Assembly: GCA_025061935.1 (NCBI GenBank)
Contig: JANWZY010000015.1
Location: 1 to 19,480, forward strand
Direction: 5' to 3'
From: Verrucomicrobiia bacterium
GTDB taxonomy: Bacteria > Verrucomicrobiota > Verrucomicrobiia > Limisphaerales > DTLC01
DNA length: 19,480 bases
Of this stretch, positions 1 through 7,054 are shown one piece after another. A model generated the notes under the pieces. It searched no databases and was not told the origin of the DNA. It saw only the letters and a program-made list of their open reading frames with translations. Numbering within the stretch: position 1 is the stretch's first letter; the number at the start of each line of letters is the position of its first letter. Made by a program: the position numbers and the translations under genes.

Positions 1-202
1 CGGACTTCGGCTCGAGGGCCTCGGCCTTGGCGTAGGGGCTGCCGGCTGCGCGCACGTGCTGCACAATGCGACTTGGGAGGAATTCCTCGATCTCGCGGCG
101 CTTGAACTCGAGAACGCGGTAGATGCCGAACTCGAAGTCCTTGCAATCGAGCTGGAACAGCTCGCGCAGCAACGACTGCAAACGATCAAGTGGCGTTTGC
201 AT
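1..202 (-). CDS. Large site-specific DNA methyltransferase, N-terminal fragment (cut by window edge)
   Basis: The minus strand reads an open frame from an ATG at 202 to the window edge, giving 67 residues that begin MQTPLDRLQSLLRELF. It continues with FEFGIYRVLEFKRREIEEFL at about residues 24-43. A hydrophobic helix, then an F-x-FGIYR block, then K-R-x-x-I-x-x-F is the N-terminal signature I associate with large adenine-specific DNA methyltransferases of type III-like or stand-alone modification systems. The catalytic motifs lie beyond the edge and cannot be checked. No clear ribosome binding site precedes the ATG. The gene lies 115 bp downstream of arsM on the same strand, so it could be read from the arsenic promoter, but nothing shows this. 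Identity is a memory-based family resemblance. Confidence 0.55.
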   Translation of the reverse strand, partial: MQTPLDRLQSLLRELFQLDCKDFEFGIYRVLEFKRREIEEFLPSRIVQHVRAAGSPYAKAEALEPKS

Positions 203-317
203 CCCGGATTTCACAATAGGCTTGCTTAGGCCATTGGGCAAGTGTCTTGCAAGTACTGGTTTTTCCCGGCAAAGAGTGAAGCTTCTGGGTTGTCGAGGGT
301 CTTTTACCGTCCGTGAA

Positions 318-1187
318 TCAGGGTGAAGTAGGTGTCCGGTTCCAAAATGCAGCCGGCTTGCGCGCAGTTATTTCCAGGCTGGTTATGTAATCCCCCGGCT
401 TTGTGCCCGGCGGCAGGTGGGCGATGATCTCGCGGTAAAGCTGGTCCTGCCATTCGGCCATGCTGTCAACGTAGTCCGACCGGGGCGTGAGCACGATGTC
501 CACCAGGCCCGCCTCGCGCGCCATGCGCTCGGTCTCGCTCACCGGCACCGCGCCGGCAATGCATCCGACTAATGCCTGCACGCTCTCGGCAATTGCCGGC
601 GGCAACGGCCTGAGCAACGCAAGGTCTGTGATCGCCACGCGCCCGCCCGGCTTGAGCACACGCGCTATCTCGCGCCAGACCTGCGGTTTGTCCGGCGACA
701 GGTTGATTACGCAGTTGGAAATGACCACGTCCACGCTTGCATCGGCCACGGGCAGATGTTCGATTTCGCCGAGCCGGAACTCGACGTTGTCAAGGCCGGT
801 CTGCTCGCGGTACACCTGCGCGTTGCGGCGCGCCCTGGAAATCATTTCCGGGGTCATATCCACGCCGATAACGCGGCCGGTCGGGCCGACCCTGCGCCCG
901 GCAATGAACACGTCGAACCCGGCGCCGCAGCCCAGGTCGAGCACGACTTCACCCGGCTTGAGCGCAGCCAGTGCCGTGGGGTTGCCGCAGGACAGCCCCA
1001 TGTTCGCGCCCTCCGGCAGTGCAGCCAGTTCTTCCGGCGAATAACCAATGCGCTGTGCAAACTCGGCTGGCGAAGCAGTGCCACAACAGGTGGAAGCTGC
1101 GCAGCAGCAGGACGCGTCGCCCGTCGCAATGCGCGCGTAACCTTCGCGGACTTTGTCGCGAACTGTTTCGTGCTTGTTGTCGTTCAT
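318..1187 (-). CDS. arsM: Arsenite S-adenosylmethionine methyltransferase
   Basis: This 289-residue cytosolic enzyme should transfer methyl groups from S-adenosylmethionine to trivalent arsenic, giving methylated, partly volatile species. The SAM-binding motif DLGCGAGFD is at residues 84-92 and an acidic strand end (GVD) at 108-110. The three cysteines expected of ArsM are present: C67 in GLSCGNP, C159 in SNCVINL and C209 in GCIAGA. The 50-residue spacing of the last two matches characterised ArsM enzymes. The N-terminus adds a cysteine cluster (C27, C28, C29, C34, C35) that often accompanies this family and may capture As(III). The ATG at 1187 lies 79 bp downstream of arsR, so the two genes very likely form one As(III)-inducible operon. 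The gene looks intact. No arsenite pump or arsenate reductase gene is in the window. Confidence 0.93.
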   Translation of the reverse strand: MNDNKHETVRDKVREGYARIATGDASCCCAASTCCGTASPAEFAQRIGYSPEELAALPEGANMGLSCGNPTALAALKPGEVVLDLGCGAGFDVFIAGRRVGPTGRVIGVDMTPEMISRARRNAQVYREQTGLDNVEFRLGEIEHLPVADASVDVVISNCVINLSPDKPQVWREIARVLKPGGRVAITDLALLRPLPPAIAESVQALVGCIAGAVPVSETERMAREAGLVDIVLTPRSDYVDSMAEWQDQLYREIIAHLPPGTKPGDYITSLEITARKPAAFWNRTPTSP

Positions 1188-1266
1188 ATATGTTTCTGTT
1201 CGGTGTCCAAGCTTCTAGCGTGCCTCTCCCAACAGCCTGGAGGCTGGAGAACGAACGGAATCGAAT

Positions 1267-1653
1267 TCATCGGCATACGCGCCGGCAAATCTCCGACGGT
1301 TCCATTTTGAGAATCTGTCCGAGCCGCTTCTGATCCGCGGCTGCCACATCTGTTCGTGCCAGCGATTTGCTGACCCAGTCCAGCGCCTCGCGCACGGTCA
1401 CAGGTGCGGATTTGTCGGACAACCTGTAATAGACCCACCGTTCGGTCTTTCTGGACTGCACCAAGCCAGCCTGCTGGAGCACGGACAAATGTTTGGAGAC
1501 TGTGGATGTTGCGAGGCCGAACAACGCGGTGATCTGGCACACGCACAACTCGCGCCGGCGCAATGCTAGGAGCATCCGGACCCGCGTCGGGTCTGACAGT
1601 GCCTTTGTTATACCAACGAATTGGTCAAACTGATTCGCCATTTCGCCAAACAT
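1267..1653 (-). CDS. arsR: ArsR/SmtB-family metalloid-responsive repressor
   Basis: This small winged-helix repressor (128 residues from the ATG at 1653) should bind its own promoter and release it when As(III) or Sb(III) binds. The N-terminal helix carries KALSDPTRVRML. Next is ELCVCQI with a C-x-C pair at residues 37 and 39, the position of the classical ArsR thiolate site. The recognition helix ATSTVSKHLSVLQQAGLV and the wing with WVYYRL follow. The third classical site cysteine is missing, but the extreme C-terminus has a second pair (C123, C127 in CRRVC). An upstream in-frame TTG at 1689 would add 12 residues, and an ATG at 1641 would remove four. None has a clear ribosome binding site; I prefer the first ATG. 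The gene is first in a unit with arsM, which supports an arsenic role. Confidence 0.9.
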   Translation of the reverse strand: MFGEMANQFDQFVGITKALSDPTRVRMLLALRRRELCVCQITALFGLATSTVSKHLSVLQQAGLVQSRKTERWVYYRLSDKSAPVTVREALDWVSKSLARTDVAAADQKRLGQILKMEPSEICRRVCR

Positions 1654-1747
1654 CGAAATGACTCTAAACACCAAAGCGCCGGATTTCAAGAGCTAGCGCG
1701 TCGTGGCCAGCAACTGCGTCGGTTCTGCAGTCGAGCCCGAGGCGTAA

Positions 1748-1770
1748 ACTAGGACGTGCGACGTCCAGGT
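1748..1770. promoter_or_regulatory. Palindrome upstream of arsR, candidate operator
   Basis: A perfect inverted repeat, GGACGT-GCG-ACGTCC at 1752-1766, is flanked by a further matched AC/GT pair with two mismatches between. It lies about 95 bp upstream of the arsR ATG in otherwise gene-free DNA. Its symmetry and place suit a dimeric regulator, but it does not resemble the AT-rich operator reported for several ArsR proteins. A link to ArsR is only an inference. Confidence 0.25.
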
Positions 1771-2360
1771 TCGCCGTATGGAATGCGCTTTTTTCAATGC
1801 CCGGCTCAAAATTCCGCGGCATTCGGCCCGGCATATGCGCTAAGGACGGGTTTTTGTACGTTCGGAGCGCAGCAGCAAATGAGTTGCCTAGCGGCGGGTA
1901 CGCCCCAATGCAGTTGGTTGATCATCGTTGAACCTAAGCTCGGCGGGGGCGATACATGTGGCAAGGCGGACTGCCCGACAGCCTTGAAGGTTTGAGAGAA
2001 CAAGGTAGGGCTTGTCAGACTTCGCCTTCGGAGCTGAGGGTGCCCATTTTTCGTCGGAATTATCGCTCAGCAGAGTAAAAGCGAACTGCTTCTTTCTAAT
2101 TTGCTCGGGTTGTGTAGCCCTGTTGCGGGCCTTACCCAACTGTTCGCGTTCGGGTGCCGGGCTTGGTGAGGTGCAGGAGTCCCTGCCTAAAAGTTAGCAG
2201 TTCAAGAGTTTGCTGTACCAGTTGGGCGAGGCGATCCGGCTTGCGCACCGAATCCCGTTCCGAGGTTAGCAAGCCGTTTTCCCGGGCGTACTGCAAATTT
2301 CTAGGTGGTTTATGACGCATCAGAGCGCCAGTATAAAAATTTGTAACCTCACTGTAGTAT

Positions 2361-2396
2361 GTGGCTCTAAACGCCCAGAAAGGACCTTAGAACCAC
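2361..2396. promoter_or_regulatory. Imperfect dyad in the peroxiredoxin upstream region
   Basis: GTGGCTCTAA at 2361-2370 and TTAGAACCAC at 2387-2396 are inverted repeats with nine of ten positions paired, separated by 16 bases. The right arm ends 36 bp before the ATG of the peroxiredoxin gene. It could be an operator or a leader hairpin. No regulator is identified. Confidence 0.25.
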
Positions 2397-2432
2397 GAAT
2401 TCGAGCCGAAGCACAATTAGAACTCAGACGCT

Positions 2433-3167
2433 ATGAGCACGACACAAATTGTAAACGAGCCTATGGCAATGGGACGCATTCCATTGATTGGCGAGCCTGC
2501 GCCGGCGTTCAGGGCGCAGACAACTCAAGGGCCCATTGAGTTCCCGAAAGATTATCAGGGAAAATGGGTTATTCTGTTCAGTCACCCGGCGGATTTTACG
2601 CCAGTGTGCACGACAGAATTCATAATGCTGGCCAAGATGCAGCCCGAGTTCAAAGCACTGAACTGCGAGCTACTCGGGCTTTCGATAGACAGCCCGTACT
2701 CGCACATCGCGTGGCTGTTGACTATCAAGGATAAGATCAAATACAAGGGCATCGCGAACGTGGAAATCGACTTCCCTGTCATTGCGGATGTGAAAATGGA
2801 GGTAGCGCGAGCCTACGGCATGGTTCAGCCAGGGGTGAGCGACACGCAGGCGGTGCGGGCCGTGTTCATCATTGATCCGAAGGCGACGATCCGCGCTATC
2901 TTGTACTACCCACTGACGAACGGGCGGAACTGCCAAGAACTGAAACGTCTGTTAGTCGCGTTGCAGACTAGCGACAAGTTCGGCGTTGCCACACCGGCAG
3001 ATTGGCAGCCGGGCGAGGACGTGATCGTGCCGCCGCCGGGTTCGTGCGGGAGTGCAAGGGAACGCATTACGAAGCCCGATCCTGATACCTACGCGGTTGA
3101 TTGGTTCATGACGTTCAAGAGACTGCCCAAGGAAAAGCTCGGCCTGCCGCCCGAGGCTAAGGTTTGA
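2433..3167 (+). CDS. Peroxiredoxin of the 1-Cys (Prx6-like) group
   Basis: A 244-residue cytosolic thiol peroxidase that should reduce hydrogen peroxide and organic peroxides. The thioredoxin fold carries the peroxidatic motif HPADFTPVCTTE at residues 51-62, with C59 as attacking cysteine and T56 supporting it. R142 in AVRAVFIIDP is the expected active-site arginine. The extra C-terminal domain (VPPPGSCGSARER, then DTYAVDWFMTFKRLP) places it in the Prx6/archaeal-type group rather than AhpC. Where many long relatives have a Cys-x-x-x-x-Cys around the DW, this protein has A221 and M226, so the usual resolving pair is absent; C167 and C205 remain. The ATG at 2433 lacks a clear ribosome binding site; ATGs at 2463 and 2469 are alternatives. 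It appears monocistronic and ends before a strong hairpin. Confidence 0.93.
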   Translation: MSTTQIVNEPMAMGRIPLIGEPAPAFRAQTTQGPIEFPKDYQGKWVILFSHPADFTPVCTTEFIMLAKMQPEFKALNCELLGLSIDSPYSHIAWLLTIKDKIKYKGIANVEIDFPVIADVKMEVARAYGMVQPGVSDTQAVRAVFIIDPKATIRAILYYPLTNGRNCQELKRLLVALQTSDKFGVATPADWQPGEDVIVPPPGSCGSARERITKPDPDTYAVDWFMTFKRLPKEKLGLPPEAKV

Positions 3168-3227
3168 TGGTTCCGGCCCCCTTGGTTCCCGATTAGCCGA
3201 GGGAGCCTGACGTCCTCGTGCGGAATA

Positions 3228-3256
3228 GCGGGCGGCGCTGCGTCAGCGCCGCCCGC
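3228..3256. terminator. Strong GC hairpin downstream of the peroxiredoxin gene
   Basis: A perfect 13-bp stem, GCGGGCGGCGCTG paired with CAGCGCCGCCCGC, closes on a CGT loop 60 bp after the peroxiredoxin stop codon. No T-run follows (ATTGTGTGTGG), so it is not a textbook intrinsic terminator. It may still end or stabilise the transcript. Its apical sequence GCTGCGTCAGCG recurs in the hairpin after the photolyase gene. Confidence 0.5.
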
Positions 3257-3443
3257 ATTGTGTGTGGCGGTGATTTCGTGTCTTCAAGTTCCGGCGGCGC
3301 GGCGGCGCGCTCGCGAAAGTCCGTTTTGTCGGCGCTAATGCGCGAGCTGTTCATTTGCTGACCGCCGCGCTTCAGGGATTTGGGCCTACCAAACTATTGA
3401 TCCTCGCCCGACCTGGTAGTGTTTCACGCTGCAATGTTGGCAT

Positions 3444-3457
3444 CCGGCTTTAGCCGG
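3444..3457. repeat. REP-like mini hairpin
   Basis: CCGGCTTTAGCCGG is a self-complementary element inside CATCCGGCTTTAGCCGGGG. It resembles the short extragenic palindromes scattered through many bacterial genomes, sometimes with REP-associated transposases. Only one copy is seen here, so calling it a dispersed repeat is a guess. Confidence 0.25.
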
Positions 3458-3747
3458 GGTGGGCACAGGCACCGGCGGCAGCAAGCAGTTCCAACGGCTT
3501 GCTTTGCAGGTTTGAAACCATAGGAACGGTTTTGCGCGCCGATACTGGCAGTTCATCAAGTTGAAGCTGGGCGCTACTAAACTAGATGTCAGTCACTGTT
3601 GCCGGGCAAGGTAGAAGCCTGTTTGGCATTGGTGCCTTGAGAGGCCGACATGAATTGGGCGCTAAGTGGTGTGTGCAGTTGAATTGACGAAACGGGCGGA
3701 ATTGGCGAGTTTTGGTCACGGCTGGTGAGACGGTTTTGCAGCCGTGC

Positions 3748-5349
3748 ATGAGACAATTCGATTATCTTGTCATAGGCAGTGGAGTAGCGGGCTTGTATTT
3801 TGCGCTCCGCGCGGCGCCGCATGGCCGGGTCGCCATAATTACCAAGAAAGGCAGGGACGACTCGAATACGAATCACGCGCAGGGCGGAATAGCCGCAGTG
3901 ATGGGCAAGGACGATTCGGTCGAGCTGCACGTGCGCGATACGCTCGAGGCCGGGGCGGGCTTGTGCAAGGAGGATGTGGTGCGGACGATCCTCCAGGAAG
4001 GGCCGGCGCGTGTGGCCGATCTAGTCGCGTTGGGGGTGAGATTTGACAGGCGCGAGCCGCCGGTGCCGCCTGGCGAGTGCGAGTTCGACCTCGGCCTGGA
4101 AGCCGGGCATTCGCGTCGGCGCATTTTGCACTCGGACGATATGACCGGGCGCGAGGTCCAGCGTGCGCTGGCAGCGGCGGTGTCGGCGCATCCGAACATC
4201 CAGATTTTCGAGTATCATTTCGCTATTGACCTGATCACCAGCCGTAAGCTTGGCCGGCCGGGGCCGAACCGCTGCATCGGCGCATATGTGCTGGATGTGA
4301 AGCGGAACCAGGTCGAGACTTTCCTTGCCCGCGCCGTGGTGCTTGCAACCGGCGGTTGTGGCAAGGTGTATCTGTACACGAGCAATCCGGATGTGGCCAC
4401 AGGTGACGGAGTTGCGATGGCGTACCGTGCTGGCGCGCCTATTGCAAACATGGAATTTATTCAATTCCACCCGACGTGCTTGTATCACCCGAAAGCGAAA
4501 TCGTTCCTGATCAGCGAGGCGCTACGTGGCGAGGGTGCGGTGCTAAAGACGATCGAAGGCGTCGAGTTCATGCGCAAGTACGACCCGCGCGGCGAGCTTG
4601 CGCCACGAGATATAGTGGCCCGTGCAATTGACGCGGAGATGAAACACAGCGGTGCCGACTATGTGTTGCTCGACATCACGCACAAGCCCGCAAGGTTCAT
4701 AATCGAACGGTTCCCGCTGATTTACTCGACGTGTTTGCAGTTCGGCATAGACATCACGAAAGAACCGATCCCGGTTGTGCCTGCGGCACATTACCAATGC
4801 GGCGGGGTGGTGACCACGGTTGATGGCACCACCGAGATCGCCGGGCTGTACGCGATTGGCGAGGTGGCGTGCACAGGCCTGCATGGTGCGAACCGGTTGG
4901 CAAGTAATTCGTTGATCGAGGCTGTTGTGTGCGCGCACCGTGCTGCTGCGCACGCACGTGCGAACATGTTGCCTCCGATTGATTTCCATGTCCCGGCATG
5001 GGAGTCGGGCGATGCGCAGAACCCGGACGAAATGGTGGTGGTGTCGCATAACTGGGACGAGGTACGCCGCTGTATGCGCGATTATGTGGGCATAGTGCGC
5101 ACAAACAAGCGGTTGCTGCGCGCGCAACAGCGAATTGCGAACCTGCAGGCCGAAATTCAGGAGTACTATTGGGACTTTCTCGTCACGCCTGACCTGCTAG
5201 AGTTGCGGAACATTGCGACAGTGGCCGAGCTGGTCATAACTTGCGCGCTGCAACGCACCGAGAGCCGTGGCCTCCATTACAACCTGGATTATCCGAATCT
5301 CGACCCGGCTTGGACCGGCCGCGATACAATCGTGCGCAGACAGGTTTAG
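3748..5349 (+). CDS. nadB: L-aspartate oxidase
   Basis: This FAD enzyme (533 residues from the ATG at 3748) oxidises L-aspartate to iminoaspartate, the first step of de novo NAD synthesis. The dinucleotide fold starts at the N-terminus with YLVIGSGVAGLYFAL (residues 6-20). SNTNHAQGGIAAV (39-51) is the NadB/SdhA flavin and substrate signature. HSDDMTGREV (128-137), FIQFHPTCLYHP (238-249), SEALRGEGA and, near the C-terminus, HGANRLASNSLIEAVV are further conserved blocks. A C-terminal helical domain completes the protein, and the length is normal. A TTG 36 bp upstream is an alternative start, but the ATG fits the usual NadB N-terminus; no strong ribosome binding site helps the choice. nadA and nadC are not in the window. 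A hairpin overlaps the stop codon. Confidence 0.95.
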   Translation: MRQFDYLVIGSGVAGLYFALRAAPHGRVAIITKKGRDDSNTNHAQGGIAAVMGKDDSVELHVRDTLEAGAGLCKEDVVRTILQEGPARVADLVALGVRFDRREPPVPPGECEFDLGLEAGHSRRRILHSDDMTGREVQRALAAAVSAHPNIQIFEYHFAIDLITSRKLGRPGPNRCIGAYVLDVKRNQVETFLARAVVLATGGCGKVYLYTSNPDVATGDGVAMAYRAGAPIANMEFIQFHPTCLYHPKAKSFLISEALRGEGAVLKTIEGVEFMRKYDPRGELAPRDIVARAIDAEMKHSGADYVLLDITHKPARFIIERFPLIYSTCLQFGIDITKEPIPVVPAAHYQCGGVVTTVDGTTEIAGLYAIGEVACTGLHGANRLASNSLIEAVVCAHRAAAHARANMLPPIDFHVPAWESGDAQNPDEMVVVSHNWDEVRRCMRDYVGIVRTNKRLLRAQQRIANLQAEIQEYYWDFLVTPDLLELRNIATVAELVITCALQRTESRGLHYNLDYPNLDPAWTGRDTIVRRQV

Positions 5350-5366
5350 TGCGGCCCTGCCGCACT
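5348..5366. terminator. Hairpin at the nadB stop codon
   Basis: AGTGCGGC and GCCGCACT form a perfect 8-bp stem with a CCT loop, beginning within the TAG stop codon of nadB. The following TGTCTTGT is only mildly T-rich. It is a plausible terminator or 3' end stabiliser separating nadB from the photolyase gene. Confidence 0.45.
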
Positions 5367-5436
5367 GTCTTGTACAGGGTTTGGCCGCCGATTATGCCTT
5401 TTGTCCAGGCAAGAAGTTGAGTTGACGACTAAACGC

Positions 5437-5457
5437 AAGGGGGGCATAGGGCTTGTG
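5437..5457 (+). promoter_or_regulatory. Ribosome binding site that decides the photolyase start
   Basis: AAGGGGGG at 5437-5444 lies 10 bases before the GTG at 5455. This is one of the few strong Shine-Dalgarno sequences in the window. It favours the GTG over the in-frame TTG at 5401, which has no such site and would add 18 residues without family support. Confidence 0.65.
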
Positions 5458-6882
5458 AAACGCGTGATTCATTGGTTCCGGCGCGATTTGCGGTTAAGCG
5501 ACAACACGGCGCTGAGCGCGGCCAGCGCGCGGGCTGAGGAGGTTGTACCCGTGTACATTTTTGATGAGGCCGCGTTCAGGAGCGCGGGCTGCAGCAACGC
5601 GGCTTTGGCATTCATGTCCAGCGCTGTAGCGGCGTTGAAAGAGAGTCTGCGCGCGCGCGGATACGAGTTGATTATTCGTCGTGGCGCGCCCGAGACCGAA
5701 CTGGTTGAGCTGTGCAAAGCGCTAAGTGCCGAGGCGGTTTTTTGCAACAAATGTTACGAGCCGGAGGAGAAGCGCGTCGAGGGCCGCGTGTTTGCTGCGC
5801 TTAACGGTGCGGGGTTCGGCTTCGAGTCGTTCAAGGATAGTGTAGTGTGGGAAGAGCAGGAGATTCTCACACAGGCGGGCAAGCCATTCACCGTTTTCAC
5901 CCCGTACGCAAAGGCGTGGAAAGCGCGGGGTATGCCCAGCCCGCGTCCTGGGTTTACTCGGCGTTGCGCGCGTGCGCGATCGGTCGAGGTCAGGTCTCAC
6001 GAGTTACCGGCGGAATTTTTATCCCCCAAAAACTCCGAGCTTATAAGTGTCTTCGGCGTGGGCGAGCAGGGCGGCTTGGCTCTGCTGCGCAAATTCATGC
6101 GTGACCGCGTCTATGAATACGCTGCGGTGCGGGATTATCCTGCCGTAGAAGGCACGTCCCGGCTTTCGCCGCATTTGCGTTGGGGCACGGTCGGCATCAG
6201 GACAGTATTAGCCGAGTTGATGCGCGCACGCGCTGAAGCGGATGCGCCCGGCCAGCGGAAAAGCTGCGATGTGTTCCTGACCGAACTGATCTGGCGCGAG
6301 TTTTATAACCAGATTTTGGCCAACTTCCCGCACGTGGCGCAGCGCAGTTTCCGGCCAGAGTACGAAGCTATCAAGTGGTCTGAAAACCGCGAGCATTTTC
6401 AGGCGTGGTGCTGGGGCATGACAGGTTATCCGGTCGTGGATGCCGCGATGCGGTGCTTGAACGCGACCGGGTGGTTGCATAACCGGCTTCGAATGATTGT
6501 TGCTATGTTCCTGACCAAAGACTTGCTCATCAATTGGCAGTGGGGTGAGCGATATTTCATGCAGAAGCTGGTTGACGGGGATTTGGCCGCAAACAATGGC
6601 GGGTGGCAGTGGTGTGCTGGTACTGGTACGGATGCAGCGCCGTACTTCCGCATTTTCAATCCGGTCGCGCAGGGGAAACGGTTCGACCCGCGCGGCGAAT
6701 TTGTTCGGCGCTGGGTACCCGAGCTTGCTTCTGCGCCGCCGGAGCTGGTTCATGAGCCGTGGAAAGACCCGAGTTTGCTTAAGCGGACAGGTTACCCGTG
6801 CCGTGTGGTCCTACACACTGAGCAGCGCATCAGAGCGTTGGAACTTTATAAGTCGGCGAGGAGCCGGAAGGCCGCGTATTGA
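5455..6882 (+). CDS. phr: Deoxyribodipyrimidine photolyase, class I cryptochrome/photolyase family
   Basis: This enzyme uses blue light and FADH- to split UV-induced pyrimidine dimers in DNA. From the GTG at 5455 it has 475 residues, the usual size. The N-terminal Rossmann antenna domain starts with VIHWFRRDLRLSDNTAL (residues 4-20). The helical FAD domain contains SRLSPHLRWGTVGIR, ELIWREFYNQIL, MTGYPVVDAAMRCLNATGWL, NRLRMIVAMFLTKDLL, GDLAANNGGWQW and DAAPYFRIFNP. The tryptophans of the family's electron-transfer region are kept, including those in NGGWQW (381-386). WQWCAGTGTD has a cysteine where E. coli photolyase has alanine. The antenna cofactor cannot be told from the sequence. The gene follows nadB by 105 bp, with a hairpin between, and is probably transcribed alone. 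Confidence 0.95.
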   Translation: MKRVIHWFRRDLRLSDNTALSAASARAEEVVPVYIFDEAAFRSAGCSNAALAFMSSAVAALKESLRARGYELIIRRGAPETELVELCKALSAEAVFCNKCYEPEEKRVEGRVFAALNGAGFGFESFKDSVVWEEQEILTQAGKPFTVFTPYAKAWKARGMPSPRPGFTRRCARARSVEVRSHELPAEFLSPKNSELISVFGVGEQGGLALLRKFMRDRVYEYAAVRDYPAVEGTSRLSPHLRWGTVGIRTVLAELMRARAEADAPGQRKSCDVFLTELIWREFYNQILANFPHVAQRSFRPEYEAIKWSENREHFQAWCWGMTGYPVVDAAMRCLNATGWLHNRLRMIVAMFLTKDLLINWQWGERYFMQKLVDGDLAANNGGWQWCAGTGTDAAPYFRIFNPVAQGKRFDPRGEFVRRWVPELASAPPELVHEPWKDPSLLKRTGYPCRVVLHTEQRIRALELYKSARSRKAAY

Positions 6883-6902
6883 GACGCATTAGGTGCGATG
6901 GG

Positions 6903-6951
6903 CCTGGCGCGGCTGCGTCAGCGGAGCCGGCCAGGTCCGCGTTTTGAGCGG
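6903..6951. terminator. Double hairpin after the photolyase gene
   Basis: CCTGGC-G-CGGCT (6903-6914) pairs with AGCCG-GCCAGG (6925-6935), an 11-bp stem with one bulged G and a 10-base loop. Immediately after, CCGC-GTTTTGA-GCGG forms a small second stem around a four-T run. It lies 20 bp past the photolyase stop codon and is a reasonable terminator. The apical GCTGCGTCAGCG matches the hairpin at 3228-3256. Confidence 0.5.
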
Positions 6952-7054
6952 CAAGCCGATTTGTGTGCGCATGCGTGCGGCCGGAGGTGCGCGCACGCCG
7001 GTGGCGCCGGATTTCAGTGTGGTCATTTGGTCGGGTTCGGGTTAAACGATTTGT

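Larger units (their letters stand above)
1654..2432. other. Gene-poor stretch between arsR and the peroxiredoxin gene
   Basis: About 780 bp without a convincing gene. Several short open frames (up to 83 codons, both strands) show no recognisable motif, no ribosome binding site and poor codon character. The longest are 1888-2139 minus, 1756-1995 plus and 2132-2320 minus. The stretch should hold the divergent promoters for arsR (leftward) and the peroxiredoxin gene (rightward). The two dyads listed separately are the only structured elements I found. The last 100 bp are visibly AT-richer than the surrounding genes, as expected of a promoter. Confidence 0.5.
3168..3747. other. Non-coding stretch between the peroxiredoxin gene and nadB
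   Basis: About 580 bp that holds the 3228-3256 hairpin and the 3444-3457 mini hairpin, listed separately. A minus-strand open frame at 3589-3930 runs into nadB antisense and has no motif, so I regard it as a shadow. The nadB promoter is presumably in the last 150 bp, but I could not point to convincing -35 and -10 boxes. Confidence 0.5.

Noticed and set aside
487..1044. 185-codon plus-strand open frame opposite arsM
   Set aside because: Antisense shadow in GC-rich coding DNA; low-complexity Ser/Thr/Pro/Arg composition and no motif.
1885..1960. GCCTAGCGGCGGG and GAACCTAAGC pieces as an integron attC site
   Set aside because: The two halves are not complementary, and the consensus core sites with GTTRRRY spacing are absent.
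1756..2320. Short open frames in the arsR-peroxiredoxin gap as small genes
   Set aside because: No recognisable domains, overlapping frames on both strands of similar quality, and no start signals. I could not support any of them.
3589..3930. 113-codon minus-strand open frame overlapping the nadB start
   Set aside because: No motif or ribosome binding site, and it conflicts with the well-supported nadB N-terminus.
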